This document shows positions 47,350 through 56,494 of a stretch of 64,000 nt of DNA, piece by piece (positions within the stretch are counted from its first letter, which is position 1; every line of letters starts with the position of its first letter). Source of the DNA: JABDEZ01 sp965276955 (lineage in GTDB: Bacteria; Bacteroidota; Bacteroidia; Chitinophagales; Chitinophagaceae); NCBI GenBank assembly GCA_965276955.1, contig CBDIBP010000031.1, forward strand, positions 1 through 64,000. Direction: 5' to 3'. Under the pieces are notes generated by a model. The model saw only the letters and a list, made by a program, of their open reading frames with translations. It had not been told where the DNA came from and ran no database searches. The translations under genes and the position numbers were made by a program.

Positions 47350-48447
47350 CTATTTTACTCGTTTACGTTTATTCCTTTCGTAGTCTTCAAAAATGAACTG
47401 GCCCAGCCCGTCGAGCGTAGAGTAGAAAGCTTTCCCATTGTTCACCTCTGTAAAGTTGCGTACAAAACTCTGCAGATAAGGGTCATTAGCTATCATAAAG
47501 GTGATGACAGGTATCTTCAGCCTGCGTAGCTGCCCTGCCAGGTTCAGTGTGCGGTTCAGTATTTTGCTGTCTATACCAAAGCTGTTCTTATAGTATTTAT
47601 TCCCTATTTTCAGGCAGGTGGGCTTGCCATCGGTTATCATGAATATCTGCTTATTCTGGTTTTTACGGCGGCGCAGTATATCCATAGCCAGCTCCAGGCC
47701 GGCAACGGTATTGGTATGGTATGGTCCTACTTCCAGGTAGGGCAGGTCTTTCATTTCTATTTGCCACGCATCATTACCAAACACCACTATATCCAGCGTA
47801 TCCTTGGGGTAGCGGGTGGTTATCAGTTCGCTCAGCGCCATGGCTACCTTCTTGGCGGGGGTTATACGGTCCTCGCCATACAGTATCATAGAGTGCGAAA
47901 TATCTATCATCAGCACAGTAGAGGTTTGCGTCTTGAAGTCTGTTTCATGGATATCAAGATCATCCTCATGCATAGATAATTGGTCTATGCCGTGATTGAT
48001 GAACGCATTTTTAAGACTGCCGGTATAATCTATACTTTCCAATGCATCTCCAAACTGGTAGCTGCGTGTTTCAGGGTTCATTTCATCACCTTGGCCGCTT
48101 CTGTATACCCGGTGGTTGCCTTGCTTGGTCTTCTTTAGCTTACCAAATATCTCATCGAGTGAACGCTTGCGTATGGTCTGCTCTGCTTTAGATGTTATTT
48201 TGTAGGCGCCGTCGGCAGTCTGCTCTTCCAGGTACCCGTTCTTTTTCAGGTCTTCTATAAAATCGCCTACACCATAGTCTTCTCCGGTAAGGCCGTGCTT
48301 TCTGTCCAGCTGCGTCAGCCAGTTCAGCGCTTCTGCACCGTCGCCGCTGGTATAATGCAGCAATTCCATAAAAAGGTTGAACAGTTTATCAAAAGGGGAT
48401 CGGTTGTTTTCCTGGGGGTCATACTTGGTGAAAATAATTCCATTCAT
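47350..48447 (-). CDS. vWA-domain protein
   Basis: 365 residues. A helical N-terminal part (residues 1-165) is followed by a von Willebrand A domain with the MIDAS motif MIDISHSMIL (DxSxS) and later VTDGK-type MITDGKP. Such proteins usually act with a MoxR or Mg-chelatase-like ATPase. None is adjacent in this window. Confidence 0.78.
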   Translation of the reverse strand: MNGIIFTKYDPQENNRSPFDKLFNLFMELLHYTSGDGAEALNWLTQLDRKHGLTGEDYGVGDFIEDLKKNGYLEEQTADGAYKITSKAEQTIRKRSLDEIFGKLKKTKQGNHRVYRSGQGDEMNPETRSYQFGDALESIDYTGSLKNAFINHGIDQLSMHEDDLDIHETDFKTQTSTVLMIDISHSMILYGEDRITPAKKVAMALSELITTRYPKDTLDIVVFGNDAWQIEMKDLPYLEVGPYHTNTVAGLELAMDILRRRKNQNKQIFMITDGKPTCLKIGNKYYKNSFGIDSKILNRTLNLAGQLRRLKIPVITFMIANDPYLQSFVRNFTEVNNGKAFYSTLDGLGQFIFEDYERNKRKRVK

Positions 48448-48601
48448 AGCGCTACACGTCTTTATACTCTATAAAGTTAAGCATTGACCGGGGCTCGCGC
48501 ATCAACATTAAATTGCTAAATTTCGTATCGCGGTATAACCTTTGTCAATATTTTGCCAGACTTCCCACGCAACTAAACCAACTAAAATTTGTTTATCTAT
48601 T

Positions 48602-49078
48602 ATGAAAGTTTACGAACTCAGGCGCACCCAGCTCATACACGCATCTATAGATGATATATGGTCCTATTTTTCAAGTCCTGCAAATCTTGCGGCACTCACG
48701 CCGGCCTATATGAAGTTCACCATAACTTCAAAAGAGCTTCCTGCTGAAACATATCCCGGGCAGATCATCACATACAAGGTATCACCTGTAGCAGGTGTTC
48801 CGTTATTCTGGATGACAGAGATAACCCATGTGCTTAAGAACACCCTCTTTGTTGATGAACAGCGCATTGGGCCATACAAGATATGGCACCATGAACATCA
48901 TTTTAAACAGCAACAGGATGGTGTGTTAATGACCGACATAGTACACTATAGCTTACCTGTTCACTTTTTAGGGCGCTTAGCACACAATTTGTTCATCAAA
49001 AAACAATTAAGTGATATATTTGATTATCGGTTTAAGAAAATTGAGGAACACTTCAACAAAAAGTCAACAATTTGGTAA
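48602..49078 (+). CDS. SRPBCC (START-like) protein, CarH-linked
   Basis: 158 residues from ATG 48602 (the frame begins earlier at 48542). MKVYELRRTQLIHASIDDIWSYFSSPANLAALTP and the later DIVHYSLPVHFLGRLAH are the SRPBCC/cyclase-like fold often found in Bacteroidota carotenoid regions. It is 45 bp upstream of the CarH-like regulator, same strand, so probably one operon. Binding of a hydrophobic ligand is suggested. Confidence 0.75.
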   Translation: MKVYELRRTQLIHASIDDIWSYFSSPANLAALTPAYMKFTITSKELPAETYPGQIITYKVSPVAGVPLFWMTEITHVLKNTLFVDEQRIGPYKIWHHEHHFKQQQDGVLMTDIVHYSLPVHFLGRLAHNLFIKKQLSDIFDYRFKKIEEHFNKKSTIW

Positions 49079-49123
49079 GTTGAATTGTTCTTAGGCTAAA
49101 TCTATACCGTGCTTGCAGCATCA

Positions 49124-50008
49124 ATGAACAGATTCAGTATAAGGGATATTGAGAACCTGACCGGTATCAAGGCACACACCATACGCATATGGGAGCAACG
49201 CTATGGTATACTGCAACCCAAGCGTACCGATACTAATATTAGGTATTACGATGCAGAAGACCTGAAAATAGCGCTCCGCATTGTGCTGCTCAACAATCAT
49301 GGATACAAGATATCCCGCATCCACAAAATGACGGATGCTGAGATGAACTCCCTGATACAAAAGATAAATGATGAAAAGTTCAAGCTGCAGCTGCTGGTAA
49401 ATGAACTGCTGGAGGCTACACTGGCAATGGATATTGACCTTTTCGAGTTGTTACTGAACAATTATATTAAAAAGAACGGCGTAGAAAAGCTGATAGAGGA
49501 GCTGGTATTCGAATTTCTGGAAAAGATAGGGCTCATGTGGATGACAGACCGCTTATTTCCTGCTCAGGAACATCTGATAAGCAATGTTATTTACAGGAAG
49601 TTGGCTGTTGCCATTGAAAATCTGCCACCTAAACCCGAGAATGCAGCCCCGACCATACTTTTATTCCTGCCGGAAGGTGAGCTGCATGATATAGGCCTTA
49701 TGTATGTATACTATACATTACTGAAATACAATAAGAGGCCCATCTACTTAGGCTCTAATACCCCGATAGGGGACGCCGTATACGTTTACGAGCTAAAAAA
49801 ACCGGAATACGTGTACATACACCTCACATCACCAGCACAGGAATTCGATCTTGCTAAATACCTGCAGAAAACGGAAACACACTTTAGCAACAGTACGGTA
49901 TTGATCTCAGGTAGCATTGTGGCCAATAAAAAAATTGCCCGGATACCCCCCAATGTGAAACTGATGCACAGCCTGGAGGAAGTAAGAAACACTATGATAA
50001 ATTTGTGA
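49124..50008 (+). CDS. CarH/LitR-like MerR regulator with B12-binding photosensor
   Basis: 294 residues from ATG 49124. An N-terminal MerR helix-turn-helix (IRDIENLTGIKAHTIRIWEQRYG) is followed by a four-helix bundle with W139-x9-E149-H150, and the B12-binding motif ELHDIG (E186-x-H188-x2-G191) with His188 as the lower cobalt ligand. These are the residues that define CarH photoreceptors. The residue after the Trp is Met140, where Thermus CarH has His132. Inferred role: light-relieved repression of carotenoid genes. Confidence 0.82.
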   Translation: MNRFSIRDIENLTGIKAHTIRIWEQRYGILQPKRTDTNIRYYDAEDLKIALRIVLLNNHGYKISRIHKMTDAEMNSLIQKINDEKFKLQLLVNELLEATLAMDIDLFELLLNNYIKKNGVEKLIEELVFEFLEKIGLMWMTDRLFPAQEHLISNVIYRKLAVAIENLPPKPENAAPTILLFLPEGELHDIGLMYVYYTLLKYNKRPIYLGSNTPIGDAVYVYELKKPEYVYIHLTSPAQEFDLAKYLQKTETHFSNSTVLISGSIVANKKIARIPPNVKLMHSLEEVRNTMINL

Positions 50009-50012
50009 TCCT

Positions 50013-50657
50013 TTACTCAGCTATAAAGGCGTAAGATATATAGTGGCCATGATGCGACAGTGTGATGGGCATAAATGGCATAGGTATTTGCTCAGCAAAA
50101 ATAGATGGTATATTCCTGGGGTTGCTAATAATGAGTACTTCCATACCCAGCAGCAACTCGCTCAGCTGCTCCAGCGCAAAGGCTCTTACCATCGCCGACT
50201 GCGTATCAGCATCGCTGGCAGCTACACGCTTAACGCCCCAATACATATTTTCAAATTCGGGTATGGTTGTAGCGAAGGTGGCAATATACTTATCTGTGAT
50301 AAAGGAGCGGGTGTGTAGCTCCCGGCCATCACCTGTCACAGTTGTAGATACATGATATTCTTCCAGCCCCCTATCTTCAATTGCTGGTACCAGGCCCGGT
50401 AATGATGATATGCATATGTTGTCAACAGTGGTGCGTGCGGGAGAAAAAACAAGGTCTTGCCTGCTACGCGAAAGGTACTTGAATGCTGCTTCTTTCACAC
50501 TCCACAGCAGCCACACAAATTGGTAAAAGGGCATTTGCCCCGGTTGGTATAGCTCCAGTTCCCCATCTGTAATAAACTTGCTGTAGTACCTTTTATCGGT
50601 TGTCCGCTCTTTATCAATATCGCCAAGGTCCACTACATCATTACCTACACTTATCAT
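50013..50657 (-). CDS. 4'-phosphopantetheinyl transferase
   Basis: 214 residues. VGNDVVDLGDID and LWSVKEAAFKYLSR are the two Mg/CoA-binding motifs of AcpS/Sfp-type PPTases. It activates ACPs with a phosphopantetheine arm. It overlaps the downstream-encoded ACP by 4 bp and ends 4 bp from the CarH-like gene, with which it converges. It can be expected to serve the ACPs of both pigment-related loci. Confidence 0.85.
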   Translation of the reverse strand: MISVGNDVVDLGDIDKERTTDKRYYSKFITDGELELYQPGQMPFYQFVWLLWSVKEAAFKYLSRSRQDLVFSPARTTVDNICISSLPGLVPAIEDRGLEEYHVSTTVTGDGRELHTRSFITDKYIATFATTIPEFENMYWGVKRVAASDADTQSAMVRAFALEQLSELLLGMEVLIISNPRNIPSIFAEQIPMPFMPITLSHHGHYISYAFIAE

Positions 50658-50908
50658 GCAGCATTCAGCTTGTTATATATAATATCTATGCAGCTGCCTA
50701 CATTGGTCATCTGCTCTGCAGAGTCATAGTCTATCTCTACGTTATACTTTGCTTCAGCGTCTATGATCACATCTACCAGGTTGGCAGAGTTTATTTTCAG
50801 ATCTTTTATCAGGTCGGTATTATCATTTATACCAGCCAGCAATTCCTTATCAGTAGTATATGGGTTCAATATTTTTTTCAATTCCTCCAGTATATCTTCC
50901 TTGGTCAT
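50654..50908 (-). CDS. Acyl carrier protein, NSA-type
   Basis: 84 residues. KDLKINSANLVDVIID places Ser41 at the phosphopantetheine site. The canonical Asp-Ser is Asn-Ser here, as in other Bacteroidota carrier proteins of secondary loci. It is 4 bp after the KS gene in the second fatty-acid-like cluster and overlaps the PPTase gene. Confidence 0.8.
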   Translation of the reverse strand: MTKEDILEELKKILNPYTTDKELLAGINDNTDLIKDLKINSANLVDVIIDAEAKYNVEIDYDSAEQMTNVGSCIDIIYNKLNAA

Positions 50909-50912
50909 ATCT

Positions 50913-52181
50913 CTAATTATATTTTTTAAATATCAGGCAACTGTTCACATCGCCAAAGCCAAAATTAGCCTTTGCTACAATATTTATCTCTTTTTTTACC
51001 TGTTGAGTTGGCAAACTATCTATATTTATTATTTCTTCAATTTCAGGTATCGGGTCCTCCAGATTAATATTCGGGTGTACAAACCCATGATGTATTTGCA
51101 ATATTGATGCCACACTTTCTATAGAGCCTGCTGCACTGAGGCAATGCCCTATCATCGACTTCAAAGAATTGATATAGGGAAAGCTGCTTCCGCTCCTGCC
51201 CAGTGCTTTTGCCCAGTTGCTTACTTCCTGCCTGTCGGCCATCGTCGCGGTCAGGTGCCCACTTATCAGGTCTATATCACTGGAGCTTATACCAGCCTGC
51301 TGCACCGCTTCTTGTATACACCGTATCACTCCTTCCGGGTTGGGGGCGGTCATAGAGCCACCGCCACGCTGCCCGCCGCTATTGGTACTGCCCCCCAGCA
51401 CTTCGGCATATATATGTGCCCCCCGGGCAACTGCATCATCAAGGTCTTCCAGCACAAGGGCGCCAGCGCCAGATCCCGGTACAAAGCCCCCTGCCGTACG
51501 GCTCATAGGGCGCGATGCCCGTTCGGGATCATCATTGAACTTGCGCGATAATACCCGCATAGAGTCGAAGGCGCCATATACATATGTATCCACATGTTCT
51601 GCGCTGCCCACCAGCATACACCTGGCGTAGCCGTGCTTTATGTATTCATATCCCATCAGTATGGCCTGCGTACCTGTGGCACATGCTACGGAGTTAGTGC
51701 TCACTTTATTCCCCAGCCCCAGCCTGCCGCTGATGTAGGAGGTGACCCCGCTGTTCATAGCTTGCTCTACCACACGCGATCCTAATTTCTTCACCTCCTT
51801 GTTATCTACCCTGGTTATTACGTTCTTCATAGCCTCGGTATCGGCTATGCTGTTGCCAAAAACGCAGCCCGTATCCCAGCGTGGAGTTTCGGTCTCGTAG
51901 CTGTTACCTGCATCAGCCCAGGCATCCAGGGCTGCTTTTATGCCATACCCTATATTGGTGGCACGCAACCCGTGAAAACTTACTTCTGATATGTAATTTT
52001 TCAGATCTTCCCATTCAAACATTGGCTTTCCCGTCACCTGGCAGCTAAAGTTAAGCTCTCGGTACAGCGGCACGAACCGTATACCCGATACTCCTTTTTG
52101 CAAAGCATCCAGGAACGCAGGTATACCCACCCCGTTGGGCGATACTACCCCCATACCTGTCACTACTACACGCCTGTTCAT
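50913..52181 (-). CDS. Beta-ketoacyl-ACP synthase II-like (second cluster)
   Basis: 422 residues. Cys in NSVACATGTQAIL, His in SGHLTATMADRQE and His in KSMIGHCLSAAGS form the triad. The usual HGTGT is GHLTAT here. ANFGFGDVNSCLI closes the fold. It overlaps the dehydratase gene by 4 bp. It probably elongates acyl chains on the NSA-type ACP. Confidence 0.85.
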   Translation of the reverse strand: MNRRVVVTGMGVVSPNGVGIPAFLDALQKGVSGIRFVPLYRELNFSCQVTGKPMFEWEDLKNYISEVSFHGLRATNIGYGIKAALDAWADAGNSYETETPRWDTGCVFGNSIADTEAMKNVITRVDNKEVKKLGSRVVEQAMNSGVTSYISGRLGLGNKVSTNSVACATGTQAILMGYEYIKHGYARCMLVGSAEHVDTYVYGAFDSMRVLSRKFNDDPERASRPMSRTAGGFVPGSGAGALVLEDLDDAVARGAHIYAEVLGGSTNSGGQRGGGSMTAPNPEGVIRCIQEAVQQAGISSSDIDLISGHLTATMADRQEVSNWAKALGRSGSSFPYINSLKSMIGHCLSAAGSIESVASILQIHHGFVHPNINLEDPIPEIEEIINIDSLPTQQVKKEINIVAKANFGFGDVNSCLIFKKYN

Positions 52182-52642
52182 TTCTGTTCTATCTTTTTTA
52201 TTATACCGGAGAACATACCCTTGGCCACCGTATTCTTATTGGCATCCAGCATTTCTATCTGGCATTTCAGCTTTCCGAACCTAAAATATTGCTTCTTGGA
52301 TATTACCGTAACTTTTTGCCCTGGCAGCACCATTTTATTAAAAGACACATCGGTATGCGTGAGTAACGGAAAAAGGTCGCTATTGGCAAAATCGAATCCT
52401 GTTTCCTTCATGCTCAGGAAAATACCCAGCACTACCAGCCCTATCTGGGCCATTATCTCTGTCAGTATCACACCTGGTGTCACAGGGTTTCCCTCAAAGT
52501 GGTCTTCGTAGAAAAAAGCATCTGGCTTTAGAGTGTAGTCGCCTATCACTTCATTCTCGTTCAGCAAAGAGATATTATCTACAAAACGAAAAGAAGATTT
52601 ATACGGTAAGTGACTAAGTATATGGTTATTTATCATTTTCAA
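52178..52642 (-). CDS. Hotdog-fold 3-hydroxyacyl-ACP dehydratase (FabZ-like)
   Basis: 154 residues. LPYKSSFRFVDNI and DHFEGNPVTPGVILTEIMAQ contain the His and the hotdog helix of FabZ/FabA-type dehydratases. It overlaps the KS gene and is followed by a ketoreductase/enoyl-reductase-like gene, consistent with an elongation cycle. Confidence 0.8.
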   Translation of the reverse strand: MKMINNHILSHLPYKSSFRFVDNISLLNENEVIGDYTLKPDAFFYEDHFEGNPVTPGVILTEIMAQIGLVVLGIFLSMKETGFDFANSDLFPLLTHTDVSFNKMVLPGQKVTVISKKQYFRFGKLKCQIEMLDANKNTVAKGMFSGIIKKIEQK

Positions 52643-52649
52643 TTTTTAT

Positions 52650-53495
52650 TTACCTGCAGTGTTCTCCACCATCCACATGCAGCAGGGCGCCATTTATCCA
52701 TAGCCCTTCATCGGTACACAACAGGTATATTACATTCGCTACATCTGCGGTGTGGGTTATACGCCCCAGTGGATTACGGTCCGCCGCATGTTCCAGTAGC
52801 TTTTCACTTCCTGGTATGCGCTTCAGCGATGGTGTTTCCGTTATCCCTGCTTGCACCAGGTTGGTCTTTATACCATACCGGGCAAATTCTACTGCCATAT
52901 ACGTAACAAGGCTCTGTAAAGATGCTTTTGCAATAGATACCGCAGCATAACCCTCCCAATATTTATCCACCCCTTCACTGGTCAGGCCGATGACACGTGC
53001 ATCAGAGTGGAACAAACCCGCTTTCAGCAGCCCGCGCGTCCAGTCCAGCAGGCTATTGCTCATGGCGTAGGTTGTCATTTGTATATCCTCTGCACTCAGT
53101 TCTGCAGTTTCATCATTTGTTTCGGTCACCAATGGTTTCAGGTTGCCGCGGGCTATAGCATGCAGCAGCAATCGCACTTTACCGGTCACTTTCGCACTCA
53201 TATCCGCTATGCAAGAGGCTATTACGGTCGCGTCCAGCGCATTCACGTTATACAGCAGTGTCTCCACATGGTGTTCCTCCCGAAGCGCTTTAAAATTCGC
53301 TTGCACTTCCTGCTCCCCTTTAGCCATTTCTCTGTACAGCACAGCTATGTTCATCCCATATAGTGCCAACTTCTGGGCCGTAGCATAGCCAAAGCCCCCC
53401 GACCCACCCAGGATGACCACCCACATACCCGAAAACTTCTTTTGTTGATCCAATTCTGAGAAAGGTTTAACGAATGCACTGCAATGTGCTGACAC
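52650..53495 (-). CDS. SDR-type enoyl-ACP reductase-like protein
   Basis: 281 residues. VVILGGSGGFGYATAQKLA is the cofactor motif and EGYAAVSIAKASLQ has Tyr-x6-Lys, the spacing of FabI-type enoyl reductases and not the Tyr-x3-Lys of ketoreductases. NLVQAGITETPS and NGALLHVDGG complete the fold. The first about 23 residues may not be coding (alternative start MWVVILGG). It supplies a saturating step, so the cluster may make saturated alkyl chains. Confidence 0.75.
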   Translation of the reverse strand: MSAHCSAFVKPFSELDQQKKFSGMWVVILGGSGGFGYATAQKLALYGMNIAVLYREMAKGEQEVQANFKALREEHHVETLLYNVNALDATVIASCIADMSAKVTGKVRLLLHAIARGNLKPLVTETNDETAELSAEDIQMTTYAMSNSLLDWTRGLLKAGLFHSDARVIGLTSEGVDKYWEGYAAVSIAKASLQSLVTYMAVEFARYGIKTNLVQAGITETPSLKRIPGSEKLLEHAADRNPLGRITHTADVANVIYLLCTDEGLWINGALLHVDGGEHCR

Positions 53496-53578
53496 TAAAA
53501 CAATTGTACCGCACCCACGGCACGGGTGCGAAAATAAATAAAACAGACTGTTCTATCGTAAATTATTTTAATAGAATA

Positions 53579-53605
53579 GCGATACCACAATTGGCCTCGT
53601 ATCGC
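53579..53605 (-). terminator. Possible terminator after fabD
   Basis: GCGATAC and GTATCGC (7 bp, 13-nt loop) lie just past the fabD stop, followed on minus by TATTCTATT. Weak call. Confidence 0.35.
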
Positions 53606-53612
53606 CACTTTT

Positions 53613-54494
53613 TTATTTTATCCCATCAGCAGGTACTTCCTTAGCTATTTTTTTCACCAATCCTTGCAGCACACTGCCTGGCCCTACTTCTGTAAATTGT
53701 GTAGCACCATTGGCTACCATCTCCTGCACGCTTTGCGTCCACCGTACCGGTGAGGTAAGCTGGTTAATGAGATTAGCTCTTATGTCCTGCGGTCCTATAT
53801 AGGGTTTAGCATCTACGTTTTGGTACACCGGGCAGGTAGGATTATTAAAATGTGTTTCCATGATGGCATGCTGCAATTCCTCGCGCGCAGGCTCCATGAA
53901 TGGCGAGTGGAAGGCACCGCCCACCTGTAGCATCAATGCACGCTTGGCGCCCGCGGCCTTCAGCTTTTCGCAAGCCAGCGTTACCCCTTCTATGCTGCCG
54001 CTTATCACCAGCTGGCCGGGGCAGTTGTAGTTGGCAGGTACTACTATATCATCAGTTATCGATGCGCATATTTCCTCTACTATATTATCTGCCAGGCCCA
54101 ACACAGCAGCCATTGTCGATGGTTTCAGTTCACATGCGTCCTGCATGGCAAGCGCACGTTTGTATACCAGCTTCAGTCCGCTCTCGAAAGATAATACCCT
54201 GTTGGCTACCAATGCAGAGAACTCACCTAGTGAATGGCCGGCCACCATGTCCGGCCTCAGGTCTGGTGTGGTCTCGAACAAGATGACCGAGTGCAGGAAT
54301 ACAGCAGGCTGTGTCACCTTTGTTTGCCTCAGGTCCTCCTCGGTGCCGCCAAACATGATGTCGGTAATGCGGAAGCCTAATATCTCATTGGCCTGCTCAA
54401 AGTATTCTTTGGCAAGTGTGCTTTGCTCATAAAGGTTCTTACCCATACCCGGGAACTGGGCGCCCTGACCTGGAAATATATACGCGTGTTTCAT
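53613..54494 (-). CDS. fabD: Malonyl-CoA:ACP transacylase
   Basis: 293 residues. FPGQGAQFPGMGKN opens the domain, GHSLGE at 86-91 holds the nucleophile Ser88, and GGAFHSPFM has the catalytic His. It loads malonyl onto ACP. It is separated by about 120 bp from the second KS cluster, so it may be independent or its promoter-proximal partner. It could be the sole FabD of the cell. Confidence 0.9.
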   Translation of the reverse strand: MKHAYIFPGQGAQFPGMGKNLYEQSTLAKEYFEQANEILGFRITDIMFGGTEEDLRQTKVTQPAVFLHSVILFETTPDLRPDMVAGHSLGEFSALVANRVLSFESGLKLVYKRALAMQDACELKPSTMAAVLGLADNIVEEICASITDDIVVPANYNCPGQLVISGSIEGVTLACEKLKAAGAKRALMLQVGGAFHSPFMEPAREELQHAIMETHFNNPTCPVYQNVDAKPYIGPQDIRANLINQLTSPVRWTQSVQEMVANGATQFTEVGPGSVLQGLVKKIAKEVPADGIK

Positions 54495-54623
54495 ATACTG
54501 TGTTTCAGCCTGCTAAAATATACCCATTATGCCAATCGTCAAACTACTGTCAATATTATAGGTGTATAGAACGGCACTTGGCCATTTATTGTAGTTTTGC
54601 ACTGCGTAGACAAAGAGCAAGCA

Positions 54624-54959
54624 ATGAACTGGATAGATATTACTGAAGAACAACAACTGGACGCTATAAAAGAACAAAGCAAGAAAGAACCTGTAGTTAT
54701 TTTTAAACACAGCACCCGTTGCTCCATCAGCGCTATGGCCAAAAGCCGGCTGGAGCGTGGGACCGCACCAAGTGGGGTATCATTCTACTATCTTGACCTC
54801 ATCAAGTATCGGCCCATATCGGCCAAAATAGCGGAGACATTCCACGTGCATCACGAATCGCCACAGATCATACTGGTAAAGAATGGCGAGTGCGTGTACG
54901 ATGAAAGCCACAATGGCATAGATATGCAAGATATAGCAGAGCAGGCAGTAAAAGCATAG
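54624..54959 (+). CDS. ytxJ: Bacillithiol system redox protein YtxJ-like
   Basis: 111 residues from ATG 54624. A thioredoxin-like fold with a single active Cys in FKHSTRCSISAMAK (Cys33) and PQIILVKNG at the cis-Pro site. This matches the monothiol YtxJ/BrxC-like bacilliredoxins. It would remove bacillithiol from mixed disulfides. It converges with the MATE gene, with stops 1 bp apart. Confidence 0.85.
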   Translation: MNWIDITEEQQLDAIKEQSKKEPVVIFKHSTRCSISAMAKSRLERGTAPSGVSFYYLDLIKYRPISAKIAETFHVHHESPQIILVKNGECVYDESHNGIDMQDIAEQAVKA

Positions 54960-54960
54960 G

Positions 54961-56292
54961 TCATATCACCTTTCCCTTCCACCGGCCGCTCTTCAGGTAC
55001 AAGAGTGAGCCGGTGAGCAGTGTGCTCCAGTACACAAACTCTGCGCCCCAGCATACGTACAGCGGGCTGCGCAGGCGCTCTATTACTACATAGCTATATA
55101 CCAGGTAGCAGGCTACACAGCATATCTCCATGGTCAGGTTCACCACCGTATTGCCGGTACCTACCACGGTATTGAACATTACTGTAGATACCGCCATTAT
55201 CAGCATAGCGAATAGTATTACCTGCAGGCTGGGTATAGCATAGGCTACCAGTCCGGCATCGTCCCTATATAGCGACAGGAACTCGCCTGGAAATACCAGC
55301 AATATCACACACAGAGACAAAGCAAACAAAAAACTAAGTTTCGCTATCTTCCAGCCCAGGCTTATCACCTCATTCTGCTTGCCTTGCCCTATCAGGTTGC
55401 TCACCATGGTATTGCAGGTGGTGGCAAAGGCCCATACCCCCACACCAGCTATGCCGAACAAACTGCGCAATATTTGCGATGCCGCCAGTGCTCTATCGCC
55501 CAGGTGCTCTATAAAAATGAAGAATATCTGCCATCCGCCAATGCTGAACAGGAACTGCACGATGAGTGGCGCCGCTATACCCAATGATCTTTGCGATAAT
55601 TTCACGTCAAATGTCAGGTGACGGTACACGGGGTAGTCCCTGTGCATTTTATTAAAGTAGAACAGCCCTGCCATAGTGCCGCAAAACACTATCTCTGATA
55701 TGATGGATGCGATAGCCGTGCCCATTAGTCCCATAGCCGGGAAGCCGGCCTTCCCGAAAATAAGTACATAGTCAAGCACTATATTCACCACAGTAGCCGC
55801 AAGGGAGCCATAAATAAGGTATTTCGACTTCCCTATGGAAATATAAAAGGCGTTGAACAACTGCGTGACCAGCAGGAACGGTAGCCCCCATATACGCATA
55901 TACAGGAAGTCTACACTCAGTAGTATATTGTTCGTATCATGCAGGTTCAGCCCAAATATCAGCGGGGCCACCCACAACGATAAGAACATCAGCGCCAGCG
56001 AAAAAAAAGCACACAGCATTACCCCGTTCGATAGCAGGTGGGCTATCTCATTTTTGCTGCCTTCCCCTGCCCTGCGCGCCATTTGCACCTGTATGCCGCT
56101 GCTTAGCCCATAGCCTATCATAGAGAGCATCAGGTAAAAAATGCCGGTTATGCCATTCACACCCAGCTCCCGCTCACCCAGCCTGCCCAGGAATGCCGTA
56201 TTGGTCAAAAAACTTACCTGTGGTATCAGCAGCGCCAGGGAAATAGGCGCAGCAAGCTTTATTATTTCTTTTGTTGTTATCGTTGTTTTCAC
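54961..56292 (-). CDS. MATE-family multidrug exporter
   Basis: 443 residues with about twelve transmembrane helices. AAPISLALLIPQVSFLTNTAFLGRLGERELG and ASQILRSLFGIAGVGVWAFATTCNTMVSNLIGQG are the two MatE domain starts. It probably pumps cationic drugs or metabolites with Na+ or H+. It has no regulator next to it. Confidence 0.88.
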   Translation of the reverse strand: MKTTITTKEIIKLAAPISLALLIPQVSFLTNTAFLGRLGERELGVNGITGIFYLMLSMIGYGLSSGIQVQMARRAGEGSKNEIAHLLSNGVMLCAFFSLALMFLSLWVAPLIFGLNLHDTNNILLSVDFLYMRIWGLPFLLVTQLFNAFYISIGKSKYLIYGSLAATVVNIVLDYVLIFGKAGFPAMGLMGTAIASIISEIVFCGTMAGLFYFNKMHRDYPVYRHLTFDVKLSQRSLGIAAPLIVQFLFSIGGWQIFFIFIEHLGDRALAASQILRSLFGIAGVGVWAFATTCNTMVSNLIGQGKQNEVISLGWKIAKLSFLFALSLCVILLVFPGEFLSLYRDDAGLVAYAIPSLQVILFAMLIMAVSTVMFNTVVGTGNTVVNLTMEICCVACYLVYSYVVIERLRSPLYVCWGAEFVYWSTLLTGSLLYLKSGRWKGKVI

Positions 56293-56412
56293 TGAGGTGT
56301 ACTGTGGTATTCAATAAGAGCCGCAAAAATATCTTATAAAGAGGTCATCATTGCAAAAAATTGTCTTAGAAGGGATAGCGTACAGAGCCAAAGGTAATAT
56401 GCTACAAAAGTA

Positions 56413-56443
56413 AACAGGTTGCTCCTAAAGGGAACAACCTGTT
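56413..56443 (-). terminator. Terminator of the cytochrome/YceI/DUF5777 operon
   Basis: AACAGGTTG and CAACCTGTT (9 bp, plus partial CTCC/GGGA pairing) form a hairpin 51 bp past the DUF5777 stop. It is a plausible terminator on the minus strand. Confidence 0.55.
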
Positions 56444-56494
56444 AAATTAAGATATATATTACTATTAAAGCTTCACCAAAGGCAAATATCAATA

